From positions 109,916 through 173,915 of the forward strand of contig CAKPHU010000004.1 of assembly GCA_934162125.1 (NCBI GenBank): a stretch of 64,000 nucleotides of DNA, given 5' to 3'. The position numbers were made by a program, and so were the translations under genes. The first letter of the stretch is position 1. The number at the start of each line of letters is the position of its first letter. The notes under the pieces were generated by a model. That model did no database searches, was not told the DNA's origin, and worked only from the letters and a program-made list of their open reading frames with translations. Shown in pieces: positions 50,869-59,725 of the stretch. The DNA comes from an uncultured Bacilli bacterium (GTDB lineage Bacteria > Bacillota_I > Bacilli_A > RF39 > UBA660).

Positions 50869-51685
50869 TCTTCTGTTTTTTGGTAAACAGCACATTCATT
50901 CTGATCATGCTAAAATACTTTTAGCCGAACTATTAAATAAAAATCCCCTAGAATTACTAAATTACTTAGAAAAAGAAGTAGATGAAGATATTGCCCTAAA
51001 ATATCAAGAGGGGGTAAAAGCCTTAGAAGAAGGAAGACCACTTCAATACGTTCTAGGCTATGTAAATTTCTATGGTACTAAATTCTATATTAATAAAAAT
51101 GTTTTAATACCTCGCTTTGAAACCGAAGAGTTAGTTGAAAATACTATTAACTATGCTAAAACTTTATTCACAGAACCTGTGGAAATAATTGATTTAGGTT
51201 GCGGTAGTGGTGTAATAGGTCTAACTCTAGAAAAAAAATTATCCCCAAAATCTGTGGATTTAGTTGATATAAGTAAAGAAGCCTTAGAAGTTACCCACAA
51301 AAACTGTGCAAATCTTTCATCAAAGGCCAATATTATTGAAAGTGACATGTTTAAAAATATTAATAAAAAATATGATATCGTTATCAGTAATCCGCCTTAC
51401 ATCAAAACAACAGAAGAAATTGAAAAAATAGTTGCTGAAAACGAACCGTCACTTGCCTTATATGCTGGAGAAGATGGTTTGGATTGTTATCGTAAAATAT
51501 TTAGTGATTTATTACCTCATTTAAAAGAAAAGGCTTTAATTGCTTTTGAAATTGGTATGACACAAGCTCCTGACTTAATAAATCTAACCAAAGAGTATTT
51601 GCCAACCGCTAAATATGAAGTAAAAAAAGATTTATCTGATAAAGATCGTATGTTTTTCATTTTTTATAATGAAAAATCTAATTAA
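50855..51685 (+). CDS. prmC: Release factor glutamine methyltransferase PrmC
   Basis: PrmC methylates the Gln of the GGQ motif in RF1 and RF2. It has 276 residues from the ATG at 50855. The N-terminal helical domain has GRPLQYVLGYVNFYGTKF. The SAM loop is IIDLGCGSGVIGLTL and the Gln-binding NPPY is in ISNPPYIKTTEEIE. The start lies inside the end of prfA, so translation is coupled. Confidence 0.97.
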   Translation: MTVDNLLFFGKQHIHSDHAKILLAELLNKNPLELLNYLEKEVDEDIALKYQEGVKALEEGRPLQYVLGYVNFYGTKFYINKNVLIPRFETEELVENTINYAKTLFTEPVEIIDLGCGSGVIGLTLEKKLSPKSVDLVDISKEALEVTHKNCANLSSKANIIESDMFKNINKKYDIVISNPPYIKTTEEIEKIVAENEPSLALYAGEDGLDCYRKIFSDLLPHLKEKALIAFEIGMTQAPDLINLTKEYLPTAKYEVKKDLSDKDRMFFIFYNEKSN

Positions 51686-51717
51686 ATATAAATAATTATG
51701 TATAAAAAAATACAAAG

Positions 51718-51750
51718 AATCTCACAATCAATATGAAAGTGAGATTTTAA
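51718..51750 (+). terminator. Hairpin between prmC and spoIIR
   Basis: AATCTCAC/GTGAGATT 8-bp stem with a 13-base loop and TTTTAAT, ending 1 bp before the spoIIR ATG. It can end prfA-prmC transcripts. As part of a spoIIR transcript it would also bury the weak ribosome site. Confidence 0.65.
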
Positions 51751-51751
51751 T

Positions 51752-52270
51752 ATGAAAAAAATAATACCAGTAGTTGCTCTTCTTATAATAATTTTAAATG
51801 CTTATTCTAAAACTAGTGTAACAATACCAAGTGATGCTATTAGGTTTCGTGTAATAGCTGATAGTAATGAAGAAATAGACCAAAGCTTTAAAAAACAGCT
51901 CGTCACATCTCTTCTTCCAACCATTGCCTCTTTAAACTATGATAATAAAATATCACCATCTGATGTCATTTCCAGTAAAATACCTGAAATTACTAACATT
52001 GTTGAACAAGAAAAAATAACCAGTAATTATTCAAAAGACTATGAAATAAACTATGGAAAAAATTATTTTCCTGAAAAAGAATATAAAGGAGTAAAATATC
52101 CAGCTGGTGAATATGAGTCTCTTGTCATAACTTTAGGAACAGGTACAGGTGATAACTTCTGGTGCGTTTTATTTCCTCCGTTATGTTTAATTGAAGCTGA
52201 AGAAGAAAATATTTCTGAAGTAAAATACACATCTTTTATCCAAGAAATTATAAATAAGTATTTCTCTTAA
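51752..52270 (+). CDS. spoIIR: Stage II sporulation protein R
   Basis: SpoIIR is made in the forespore and secreted to switch on SpoIIGA, which processes pro-sigma-E in the mother cell. The 172-residue protein has an N-terminal signal segment (KKIIPVVALLIIILNAYS). The family core is DAIRFRVIADSNEEIDQSFK at the start and YPAGEYESLVITLGTGTGDN followed by FWCVLFPPLCLIEAE at the end. It sits between prmC and mntP as in B. subtilis. No SpoIIGA is in this window. It is strong evidence for a sporulation pathway or a recent one. Confidence 0.9.
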   Translation: MKKIIPVVALLIIILNAYSKTSVTIPSDAIRFRVIADSNEEIDQSFKKQLVTSLLPTIASLNYDNKISPSDVISSKIPEITNIVEQEKITSNYSKDYEINYGKNYFPEKEYKGVKYPAGEYESLVITLGTGTGDNFWCVLFPPLCLIEAEEENISEVKYTSFIQEIINKYFS

Positions 52271-52295
52271 CGAATAAAATATATAAGGTGAATCT

Positions 52296-52823
52296 ATGAA
52301 CTTTATATATTTTTTTATGGCTCTAGGACTAAGTATGGATGCTTTTTCTCTAGCGACAATTTATGGAACTAAAAGTTTCGATTTAAAAAAAGTTATAATA
52401 AGCAGTCTGATAGTTGGACTTTTCCACTTTATAATGCCAACATTAGGATTAGTAATTGGAAATCAATTACTTAGATTTTTACCTAAAACTAATCTTTTTG
52501 CTGGTTTTATTTTTCTTTATCTAGCAATTGAAATGTATAAAAGTCGCAATGAAGAAATTTCTAGTTTCCTACAAACAACCATCACATATATTATTTTTGC
52601 CTTAACTGTTAGCTTTGATAGTTTTTCAGTTGGCATCGCAATAAGTACCGAAACATCTTCCTTTTTCTTAGCCTTTCTAATCTTTTCACTAACAAGTGCC
52701 ATTCTAACCTTTTTAGGTTTTAATATTGGTCACTACATTAGTAAAAAGTATGCCACTTTAGCGACTTATTTAGGAACTGTTATACTTTTTCTTTTTTCCT
52801 TAAAATATTTCTTTAATATTTGA
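52296..52823 (+). CDS. MntP-family manganese efflux-type membrane protein
   Basis: A 175-residue protein with six predicted membrane segments in two related halves. The family motifs LGLSMDAFSLATIYG (N-half) and LTVSFDSFSVGIAIS (C-half) carry the intramembrane Asp residues. MntP proteins export Mn2+, and B. subtilis ywlD lies near spoIIR in the same way. AAGGTGAATCT precedes the ATG. Substrate is inferred from family. Confidence 0.85.
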   Translation: MNFIYFFMALGLSMDAFSLATIYGTKSFDLKKVIISSLIVGLFHFIMPTLGLVIGNQLLRFLPKTNLFAGFIFLYLAIEMYKSRNEEISSFLQTTITYIIFALTVSFDSFSVGIAISTETSSFFLAFLIFSLTSAILTFLGFNIGHYISKKYATLATYLGTVILFLFSLKYFFNI

Positions 52824-52853
52824 CTTACTTTACTTAATAAAATGTCCAATTTA

Positions 52854-52882
52854 TTGACAAAACGACTAGTTTTTTCTATGAT
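52854..52882 (+). promoter_or_regulatory. fba promoter
   Basis: Perfect TTGACA at 52854-52859 and TATGAT at 52877-52882, 17 bp apart. Confidence 0.75.
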
Positions 52883-52900
52883 TTAATTGGGTGATAATAT

Positions 52901-53746
52901 ATGTTAGTTAACTTTAAGGAAATGCTAAATAATGCAAAAAAAGGTCATTATGCAGTTCCTCATTTTAATATTAATAATCTTGAATGGACTAAATACATCT
53001 TAGAGGAATGTAATTCACTAAATGTTCCTGTTATTTTAGGAGTAAGTGAAGGAGCAGCTAAGTACATGGGAGGCTTCATTGAAGTTAGTTCTATGGTAAG
53101 AGGTATGATAGCTTCATTAAATATTACTATTCCAGTATGTCTTCATGTAGATCATGGTAGTTCTTTTGAAACTTGCAAAGAAGCAATAGATGCTGGTTTT
53201 ACTTCAGTTATGATTGATGCCTCAAGGCATGAATTACCAGAAAATATCGCTATTACTAAACAGGTAGTAGAATATGCTCACCATCGTGATATAAGTGTAG
53301 AAGCCGAAGTAGGTCACATAGGAGGAGCAGAAGATAACATTACTAGTAGTGCTACTAATGCTACTTTAGAAGATTGCTTAACTTTATACAACAATACAGG
53401 AATTGATTCTCTTGCTCCAGCTTTAGGAAGTGTTCATGGATTATATAAAGGAGAACCAAATCTAGATTTTGTTACTATGCAACAAATCAATGAGAATTTA
53501 CCAATACCTTTAGTTTTACATGGTGGAACTGGTATTCCAGATGATAAGATAAAAGAAGCCATTAAATGTGGTATTTCTAAAATCAATATTAATACAGACT
53601 TACAAATAGCCTGGTCAAATGCCGTTAGAAAGTTCTTGTCAGAAGATGAAAAAGTCTATGATCCACGTAAAGTAATAGGCAGTGGAGAACAAGCTATGAA
53701 ACAAAGAATTAAAGAAATTGTAACTTTATTCGATACAAAATTATAA
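52901..53746 (+). CDS. fba: Class II fructose-bisphosphate aldolase
   Basis: A zinc-dependent aldolase of glycolysis. The 281-residue protein has AVPHFNINNLEWTKYILE near the start, VCLHVDHGSSFETC (metal His), SVEAEVGHIGG (metal-site Glu and His), APALGSVHGLYKGEPNLDF and VLHGGTGIPDD. In B. subtilis fbaA precedes murAB, and here murA follows after 27 bp. A closely related tagatose-bisphosphate aldolase role cannot be excluded, but context favours glycolysis. Confidence 0.93.
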   Translation: MLVNFKEMLNNAKKGHYAVPHFNINNLEWTKYILEECNSLNVPVILGVSEGAAKYMGGFIEVSSMVRGMIASLNITIPVCLHVDHGSSFETCKEAIDAGFTSVMIDASRHELPENIAITKQVVEYAHHRDISVEAEVGHIGGAEDNITSSATNATLEDCLTLYNNTGIDSLAPALGSVHGLYKGEPNLDFVTMQQINENLPIPLVLHGGTGIPDDKIKEAIKCGISKININTDLQIAWSNAVRKFLSEDEKVYDPRKVIGSGEQAMKQRIKEIVTLFDTKL

Positions 53747-53773
53747 AATATAATAGGAATTTGGAGGTGTAGA

Positions 53774-55027
53774 ATGAAAGTTATAGAAGTAGAAGGAGGT
53801 CATAAACTGACTGGAACAATTCGCATAAGTGGTGCAAAAAATGCCACAGTTGCCTTAATTCCCGCTGCTATTTTAACAGATGAGGAAGCAACAATCTGCA
53901 ATGTTCCAGAAATAACTGATACTGATGCTCTATGTGATATTCTAAAATGTTTAAATGTCGGAGTAAAAAGAGCCAGTGAAAGTATTATAATTGACCCAAA
54001 AGAAATGCAGAATATTGAAATTGAAGAACAATATTCCAAAAAACTACGTGCTTCATATTATTTTATGGGAGCTTTATTAGGCAAATATGGTAAAGTTGTA
54101 ATGCATTTTCCAGGAGGTTGTTCAATCGGTGCTAGACCAATAGATCAACATCTTAAAGGTTTTGAAGCTCTTGGAGCAACAATTATTGAAGAAGGAAATA
54201 AATATACAGTAGAAGCTAAAGAATTAAAAGGAGCTAACATCTATTTGGATATAGCTTCAGTAGGAGCAACTATCAATATTATGCTTGCAGCCGTTCGTGC
54301 TAAAGGTAAAACAGAAATTGATAATGCTGCTAAAGAACCAGAGATTGTTAATGTTGCTACTTTCTTAAATAATATGGGAGCAAAAATATCTGGAGCTGGA
54401 ACATCTACAATTAAAATAGAAGGTGTAGATCACTTAGGCAAATGTTTTCACGAAGTTATACCAGACCGTATAGAAGCTGGAACTTATATAATAATAGGTG
54501 CCCTATGTGGTAGCCCTTTAACTGTTGATAATGTTATTCCAGAACATATAGATGCTCTTCTTTCAAAACTTGAAGAAGTTGGTGTAGATTTAGAGATAGG
54601 TCCAGATTATGTAGTTGTTAATAGTTCTGATAATTATAGAGCAGCAAATGTTAAAACTGCTGTTTTCCCTGGTTTTGCCACTGACTTACAACAACCATTT
54701 ACTGTTTTGTTAACCCAATGTAAGGGTAAATCAAAAGTAACTGAAACCATTTTTGAAAATCGTTTTATGCATGTTCCTCATTTACGTGATTTAGGTGCTA
54801 ACATTTCTGTTAAAAACCAAACTGCAACCATTGTAGGACCAACAAAATTAGTTGGAACAACCGTAGTTGCGACAGACTTGCGAGCAGGAGCTGCAATGGT
54901 AGCTGCTGCCCTTAAAGCAGAAGGAATCACTACAATTACTAATGCCGAACACATCTTAAGAGGTTATGAACAAATAATTGAAAAATTAACTAGTGTAGGT
55001 GCTAAATTAAGAATAAAAGAAATATAA
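53774..55027 (+). CDS. murA: UDP-N-acetylglucosamine 1-carboxyvinyltransferase MurA
   Basis: MurA transfers enolpyruvate from PEP to UDP-GlcNAc, the first committed step of peptidoglycan synthesis. The 417-residue length is normal. The start has LTGTIRISGAKNATVALIPA, and the loop PGGCSIGARPIDQHLKGFEA carries the PEP-binding Cys. FATDLQQPF and TDLRAGAAMVAAALKAEG are conserved. GGAGGTGTAGA precedes the ATG. A terminator overlaps its end. Confidence 0.97.
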   Translation: MKVIEVEGGHKLTGTIRISGAKNATVALIPAAILTDEEATICNVPEITDTDALCDILKCLNVGVKRASESIIIDPKEMQNIEIEEQYSKKLRASYYFMGALLGKYGKVVMHFPGGCSIGARPIDQHLKGFEALGATIIEEGNKYTVEAKELKGANIYLDIASVGATINIMLAAVRAKGKTEIDNAAKEPEIVNVATFLNNMGAKISGAGTSTIKIEGVDHLGKCFHEVIPDRIEAGTYIIIGALCGSPLTVDNVIPEHIDALLSKLEEVGVDLEIGPDYVVVNSSDNYRAANVKTAVFPGFATDLQQPFTVLLTQCKGKSKVTETIFENRFMHVPHLRDLGANISVKNQTATIVGPTKLVGTTVVATDLRAGAAMVAAALKAEGITTITNAEHILRGYEQIIEKLTSVGAKLRIKEI

Positions 55028-55053
55028 TTTATTAGTTATATTTCTTTTTTTTT
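55018..55053 (+). terminator. Terminator after murA
   Basis: AGAAATATAA/TTATATTTCT stem overlapping the murA stop, then a long T-run just before the next ribosome site. Confidence 0.85.
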
Positions 55054-55062
55054 GGAGGCACT

Positions 55063-55788
55063 ATGAAATTTATTGCTAAACATTACAAATTTATTATATT
55101 TTTACTAATCATCTTCCTCATCTTTGTAATTTTTCAAACTAACAATAAAGATAATCAAAACTATCTTTCTCTAGGAGATGGCTTATCCCTAGGAATAGAC
55201 TCCTATGGTCGTCTAGATTATGGTTATAGTGATTATTTAAAAGATTATCTAAAAGAAAATAATGCCCTAAACACTTATATAAAATCTTTTTCTAGTAAAG
55301 ATGCCACCATCAATAGTCTTTATGAAAATATCGTTACAAATAAAAAAATTACACTTAATAACAAAGAATATAATCTAAAACGTACCCTAAGAGAAAGTAC
55401 CATTCTAACTATTACTATTGGACTTAATGACCTAACATACAAACTAAGTTTAGAAGACAATATAACAGAACCAAAAATAAATCAAATTATTGCGGAAATA
55501 AAGACAGATTATGATCGCCTAATTACTGAGATTAAAAAGTATTACCAATATGAAATCTATGTAATAGGTTATTATGATAATCAAAATAAAGATTATAAAG
55601 ATGCAATTAGTAAATTAAATAACATCTTCCGAAATGATCCTAATGTAACTTATATAGACACTTATCAATTATTTAAAAACAAAAAAGAATACTTATCTAA
55701 TGATCATTCATACTATCCAAATTGTTCTGGTTATAAAGCAATTTCTCATCAAGTTGAAATAAAAGTTTCAAAAAAGCTTGAAAAATAA
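55063..55788 (+). CDS. Membrane-anchored SGNH-hydrolase-fold protein lacking the catalytic Ser
   Basis: A 241-residue protein with an N-terminal membrane anchor (about 8-25, FIIFLLIIFLIFVIF) and an extracytoplasmic SGNH-like domain. Block I reads YLSLGDGLSLG, with Gly40 where the nucleophile Ser of GDS(L) should be. Block III is present (TIGLNDLTY). The C-terminal block that normally reads DxxHP is NDHSYYPN, so the catalytic His also appears displaced or replaced by Tyr. It may be non-enzymatic or use the neighbouring Ser42. GGAGG lies upstream. It is likely transcribed with or after murA. Confidence 0.7.
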   Translation: MKFIAKHYKFIIFLLIIFLIFVIFQTNNKDNQNYLSLGDGLSLGIDSYGRLDYGYSDYLKDYLKENNALNTYIKSFSSKDATINSLYENIVTNKKITLNNKEYNLKRTLRESTILTITIGLNDLTYKLSLEDNITEPKINQIIAEIKTDYDRLITEIKKYYQYEIYVIGYYDNQNKDYKDAISKLNNIFRNDPNVTYIDTYQLFKNKKEYLSNDHSYYPNCSGYKAISHQVEIKVSKKLEK

Positions 55789-55825
55789 ACAAATTATTGT
55801 TATACTAATAACGCATTTAATTACT

Positions 55826-55842
55826 ATGACTAATGTTGTCAT
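55826..55842 (+). promoter_or_regulatory. Candidate L31 leader hairpin
   Basis: ATGAC/GTCAT flank a 7-base loop a few bases before the GGAAGGAGAG ribosome site of rpmE. L31 leaders that bind their own product are known in Firmicutes. The consensus was not confirmed. Confidence 0.3.
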
Positions 55843-55860
55843 GGCGGAAGGAGAGATAGT

Positions 55861-56076
55861 ATGAAGAAAGATATTCATCCAGAAATGAAAGATTGTACAG
55901 TTACTTGTGCTTGTGGAGAAACATTCAATGTTAAATCTACAAAGAGTGAAATCAGTGTTGAAGTTTGCTCAAAATGTCATCCATTCTTTACAGGAAAGCA
56001 AAGTAGATCTTCACGTGCAGGACGTGTTGATAAGTTTAATAAAAAATATGGATTTAGTTCAAATGAAGCTGCTTAA
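55861..56076 (+). CDS. rpmE: 50S ribosomal protein L31 (zinc form)
   Basis: A 71-residue L31. MKKDIHPEMKDCTVTCACGE and EVCSKCHPFFTGKQ supply the Cys ligands (CxC and CxxC) of the zinc-binding, type A form. B. subtilis replaces this form under zinc limitation. GRVDKFNKKYGF is the usual end. A clear terminator overlaps the stop. rpiB follows. Confidence 0.97.
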   Translation: MKKDIHPEMKDCTVTCACGETFNVKSTKSEISVEVCSKCHPFFTGKQSRSSRAGRVDKFNKKYGFSSNEAA

Positions 56077-56090
56077 TAAGCAGTTTTTTT
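56069..56090 (+). terminator. Terminator after rpmE
   Basis: CTGCTT/AAGCAG stem with an AAT loop, then seven T. Confidence 0.9.
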
Positions 56091-56135
56091 AATACCTAAA
56101 ATGTGTTATAATGAAAAAGAATATAGGAGGAAATT

Positions 56136-56573
56136 ATGCGTATAGGAATAGCAAGTGACCATCGTGGTTACAATTTAAAAGAACAAATAAAAGAAAAAAT
56201 GAAAGACTACGAAATAATAGATTTTGGTACTAATAGTACAGAGTCCATTGATTATACTGATTATGCCTTTCCTTTATCAGAAGCTGTAAGAGATCAAAAA
56301 GTTGATTATGGTGTTGCTATCTGCGGATCTGGTATTGGTATGAGTATTGCCTGTAATAAAGTAAAAGGAGTTCGTTGTGCTAGAGTTGTTTCAAAAGAAG
56401 AAGCAAAAGTAACTCGTATTGATAATAATTCCAATGTAGTTGCATTTGGTGAAAGTATTCCTTTAGAAGAAGCTATTGAGATAGTTGAAACATTTGTAAC
56501 TACTCCATTCTCTACAGAAGAAAGACATCATCGTCGCGTAAATAAAATAATTGCTTATGAGGAAAGTCATTAA
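56136..56573 (+). CDS. rpiB: Ribose-5-phosphate isomerase B
   Basis: RpiB interconverts ribose 5-phosphate and ribulose 5-phosphate. Some relatives act on allose or galactose phosphates. The 145-residue protein has MRIGIASDHRGYNLKEQIKE, the active-site Cys in YGVAICGSGIGMSIACNK and NNSNVVAFGE. AGGAGG precedes the ATG. Its stop overlaps the next start. ywlF (rpiB) is also near spoIIR and mntP in B. subtilis. Confidence 0.94.
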   Translation: MRIGIASDHRGYNLKEQIKEKMKDYEIIDFGTNSTESIDYTDYAFPLSEAVRDQKVDYGVAICGSGIGMSIACNKVKGVRCARVVSKEEAKVTRIDNNSNVVAFGESIPLEEAIEIVETFVTTPFSTEERHHRRVNKIIAYEESH

Positions 56574-56770
56574 TGAAAGGTAAATTTTTTGTCTACCTAA
56601 TAGTAACAATTATCACTATCTGGGCAATGGATTCTGTAAATATTAACCAAATATTTAAAAAAAATAAAGTTGTTCAAGCACGAGTATTCTATTTTTTATT
56701 AGGAGTTTCACTAATATATTTAGTAACCAATTTTATTATGGATTTATTTACTTCTGGAAAATTATTCTAA
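56573..56770 (+). CDS. DUF1146 small membrane protein (YwzB-like)
   Basis: A 65-residue protein with two membrane segments (about 4-20 and 40-58) and a basic loop (KKNKVVQARVFYFLLG). DUF1146/YwzB occurs upstream of the murAA-spoIID-spoIIQ region in B. subtilis, and here it directly precedes spoIIQ. It overlaps rpiB by one base. Function is unknown. Confidence 0.75.
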   Translation: MKGKFFVYLIVTIITIWAMDSVNINQIFKKNKVVQARVFYFLLGVSLIYLVTNFIMDLFTSGKLF

Positions 56771-56821
56771 AAGAAGTATAAATCTTTTTTTTTGGTTAAA
56801 ACTTATACTGAGGTGAATATA

Positions 56822-57448
56822 ATGAAAAGAAGATTAAAGCCATTTGTAATTCCAACAATGGTAAGTATTGGTAGTATTATGGTAATAGCAGGAGCATATT
56901 TAGGTACAATTAATTTACCAAATAGTGGTCCAAGTAATAGTTTTAGTAATATTGATTATGTAACGGACACTATTCTAGAAAATAATTTACCTGTAATCAA
57001 TGCAACTACTAAAGTCATAAATCCATATGTTTCAGAGTCTGTTACTACTGGCAAAACATACTATGATTATGATGGAGATGCAGCATCTCAAGAAAAATCA
57101 ATAATTTATCATGACAACATTTATATGCAAAACTCTGGTATTGATTTTGTCTCTAATGATACTTTTGATGTAGTAGCTGTTCTTAATGGTACTGTTTTAG
57201 AAGTTAAAGATAATGAGACTTTAGGTAAAATAATTGAAATACAACACGAGAATAATTACGTTAGTACTTACCAAAGTTTATCAGAAGTAACTGTTAAAAA
57301 AGGTGACGTTGTAAGTCAAGGTCAAGTTATTGGTAAGAGTGGAACTAATGAACTTGATAAAGATTTAGGTAACCATCTTCATTTTGAATTTTATGCAAAT
57401 GGTCAAGTTGTCAATCCAAATCTATATTTAGATAAAGAATTGTCTTAA
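56822..57448 (+). CDS. spoIIQ: SpoIIQ-like M23/LytM-fold protein with degenerate active site
   Basis: A 208-residue protein with an N-terminal membrane anchor (about 8-30) and a LytM domain. In the forespore SpoIIQ pairs with SpoIIIAH across the intermembrane space during engulfment. The metal motif normally HxxxD reads NSGID here (Asn104 to Asp108), while HLHFE is kept, so zinc binding is probably lost, as in B. subtilis SpoIIQ. ywzB lies upstream and mbl downstream, the B. subtilis spoIIQ neighbourhood, which favours SpoIIQ over a generic M23 peptidase. GAGGTGAATATA precedes the ATG. Confidence 0.8.
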   Translation: MKRRLKPFVIPTMVSIGSIMVIAGAYLGTINLPNSGPSNSFSNIDYVTDTILENNLPVINATTKVINPYVSESVTTGKTYYDYDGDAASQEKSIIYHDNIYMQNSGIDFVSNDTFDVVAVLNGTVLEVKDNETLGKIIEIQHENNYVSTYQSLSEVTVKKGDVVSQGQVIGKSGTNELDKDLGNHLHFEFYANGQVVNPNLYLDKELS

Positions 57449-57525
57449 AAAATCATAAAAAAGTTAAAATTTAATATATTATATTGGGCTAAAATGTTAA
57501 AATATATATAGAGGAAGTGAAGCAC

Positions 57526-58524
57526 ATGTTAGCAAAAGATATAGGCATAGACCTAGGAACAGCAAACGTATTAATTTATATTAAAGGTGAAGGAATTGTC
57601 CTAAATGAACCTAGCATTGTTGCTTTAGAAACAGAAACTAGAAAGGTTTTAGCAGTAGGTAGTGAAGCAAATGAAATGCTTGGTCGTACTCCTGGTAAAA
57701 TAAAAGCTATAAAGCCCTTAAAAGATGGAGTAATAGCAGACTTTGAAGTAACCGAAATAATGCTTGATGCCTTTATAAATAAAGTAAAAGGTCGTAACCT
57801 TTTCTCTAGACCCCGTATATTGATTTGTTGCCCAACTAATATAACTCCAATTGAGAGAAATGCAATTAGAGAAGCAGCTGAAAGAATGGGAGCCAGACGA
57901 GTTTTTATTGAAGAAGAACCTAAAGTAGCTGCCATAGGTGCCGGACTAGATATTTCTAAACCATCTGCTAGTATGGTTATCGATATTGGAGGAGGAACCA
58001 GTGATATAGCTGTTTTATCTCTAGGAGATATTGTCTCATCTGCATCCATAAAGATAGCAGGTAATCAATTTGATCAAGATATTATCAAATATATTAGAGA
58101 AAAATATAAACTTTTAATTGGTGAAAAAACAGCCGAAGACATAAAGATAAATTTTGCTAATGTTTATAAGCCATCGAAACAATTTAAAAGAGAAGTACGT
58201 GGACGTAATTTAATAACAGGTCTTCCTGATACTATTGAATTAACTGAAGAAGAAACTTATTTAGCTTTAAAAGAAAGCTTAGATAAAATAATCAGAACAA
58301 CTATTAATGTCTTAGAAGATTCTAATCCTGAGTTATCCGCAGATATTGTGGAAAAAGGTGTTGTCCTAACTGGTGGAGGCTCTCTTCTAAATGGTTTATT
58401 AGAACTATTTGAGGAAAAACTAAAAATACCCGTTTTAATAGCAGAATCTCCTCTAACTTGCGTAGTAGAAGGAACTGGTAAATTACTAGAAAACGTTAAA
58501 AATTTAGCTGAAGACCAACAATAG
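57526..58524 (+). CDS. mbl: Actin-like cell-shape protein Mbl (MreB family)
   Basis: An MreB-family ATPase that guides lateral wall synthesis along the membrane. It has 332 residues from the ATG at 57526, after GAGGAAGTGAAGCAC. A GTG three codons earlier lies in the ribosome site. MLAKDIGIDLGTANVLIYIK (membrane helix and phosphate 1), LICCPTNIT, MVIDIGGGTSDIAVLSLGDI and VVLTGGGSLLNGL are all typical. Sequence and the spoIIQ neighbour favour Mbl over MreB. The cell is probably a rod. Confidence 0.93.
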   Translation: MLAKDIGIDLGTANVLIYIKGEGIVLNEPSIVALETETRKVLAVGSEANEMLGRTPGKIKAIKPLKDGVIADFEVTEIMLDAFINKVKGRNLFSRPRILICCPTNITPIERNAIREAAERMGARRVFIEEEPKVAAIGAGLDISKPSASMVIDIGGGTSDIAVLSLGDIVSSASIKIAGNQFDQDIIKYIREKYKLLIGEKTAEDIKINFANVYKPSKQFKREVRGRNLITGLPDTIELTEEETYLALKESLDKIIRTTINVLEDSNPELSADIVEKGVVLTGGGSLLNGLLELFEEKLKIPVLIAESPLTCVVEGTGKLLENVKNLAEDQQ

Positions 58525-58539
58525 TTGGCTTTTTTTTTA
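58515..58539 (+). terminator. Terminator after mbl
   Basis: CCAAC/GTTGG stem overlapping the mbl stop, then a long T-run. Confidence 0.8.
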
Positions 58540-58573
58540 TAATTTGTTATAATTTAAGCAGGAAGTGAAACGT

Positions 58574-59677
58574 ATGCGAGCTCAAATACTTGCTGTAAGC
58601 AAAATAGTTATTGTAACTTTCCTTTTCTCAGTCATTATAATGGAATTAATGAAAAAAGTTGCTTTTCATATAGGAGCTTTAGATATTCCAAGGTCTGATG
58701 AAGGAAACAGACATATTCATAAAAAAGTAATGCCTAAGTTAGGTGGTGTAGGAATATTCATGGCCTTCCTCTTTGGTTATATGCTTTTTGGTGAACAAAG
58801 TGTCAGAATGAATTCTATACTAATTGGTAGTTTTATTATGATTTTAACAGGAATAGTCGATGATATAAAACCTATTAAAGCTATTCATAAATTGTTAGGA
58901 CATATTGCTGCCGCTTGTGTTATTGTTTTTTATGGAGGCATTCTTCTAAATGATATTACTGCCTTTGGATTCTACATTGATTTTGGTATCTTTGCTTATC
59001 CAATAACCATATTATTTTTAATAGCCTGTGCTAACATTATTAATTTAATAGATGGCCTAGATGGTCTGAGTGGTGGAATCTGTTGTATCTTCTATCTAAC
59101 GATTGGTATCATTGGTTTCTTCCAAGGACGTTATGGTAGCTTAGTCATGATTCTAACTTTTATTATGTTAGGTGCCACATTAGGATTTTTAGTTCATAAC
59201 TTTAATCCAGCCCGTATCTTCTGTGGAGACTGTGCCACATTCATGGGCTTCATAATTGGAATTATTACTTTACTAGAATTTAAAGGACCAGCTTTGATTT
59301 CCTTCTTCGTTCCAGTAACCATTTTAGGAATTCCAATTCTTGATACCTTATTTGCTATAATCAGAAGACTTCTTAAAAAACAGCCACCATTCCAAGCTGA
59401 TAAAGAACATCTTCATCATCAATTATTAGGTATGAATTTCTCACCTAGAACCACAGTTTTGATAATTTATGGCATTAATTTATTGTTTGCAGTAGCCTCA
59501 ATATTCTACACATTAAAAGATCAAACAATGGGTAAAATAATTTATGTAATAATTCTAATATTAGTAATCTGGTTTGTATTACACACTACAATTATTTCTG
59601 ATAAAACTCCACAGTTTACTAAAAAAGTAGAGTCAAAAATAAAATTAAAGAAAAAAGAAAAGCCTAAAGAAGAGTAG
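58574..59677 (+). CDS. tagO: Undecaprenyl-phosphate GlcNAc-1-phosphate transferase (TagO/WecA type)
   Basis: It links a sugar phosphate to the undecaprenyl carrier to start wall teichoic acid or related polymers. The 367-residue protein has about ten membrane helices. DIPRSDEGNRHIHKKVMPKLGG is in the first loop (motif HKKVMPKLGG), with GIVDDIKPI, NLIDGLDGLSGG and the cytoplasmic His motif EHLHHQLLGMN that sets TagO/WecA apart from MraY. The ATG at 58574 follows AGGAAGTGAAACGT. The tail is Lys-rich. Confidence 0.92.
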   Translation: MRAQILAVSKIVIVTFLFSVIIMELMKKVAFHIGALDIPRSDEGNRHIHKKVMPKLGGVGIFMAFLFGYMLFGEQSVRMNSILIGSFIMILTGIVDDIKPIKAIHKLLGHIAAACVIVFYGGILLNDITAFGFYIDFGIFAYPITILFLIACANIINLIDGLDGLSGGICCIFYLTIGIIGFFQGRYGSLVMILTFIMLGATLGFLVHNFNPARIFCGDCATFMGFIIGIITLLEFKGPALISFFVPVTILGIPILDTLFAIIRRLLKKQPPFQADKEHLHHQLLGMNFSPRTTVLIIYGINLLFAVASIFYTLKDQTMGKIIYVIILILVIWFVLHTTIISDKTPQFTKKVESKIKLKKKEKPKEE

Positions 59678-59694
59678 CAATACTCTTTTTCTTT
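59669..59694 (+). terminator. Terminator after tagO
   Basis: AGAGTA/TACTCT stem around GCAA overlapping the stop, followed by TTTTCTTTTTT. Confidence 0.75.
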
Positions 59695-59725
59695 TTTCCG
59701 TGATAAAATATGAGTAGGTGATAAA

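Noticed and set aside
51700..51730. Sigma-F promoter for spoIIR
   Set aside because: GTATA fits a -35, but the region at -10 lacks the GG of the consensus.
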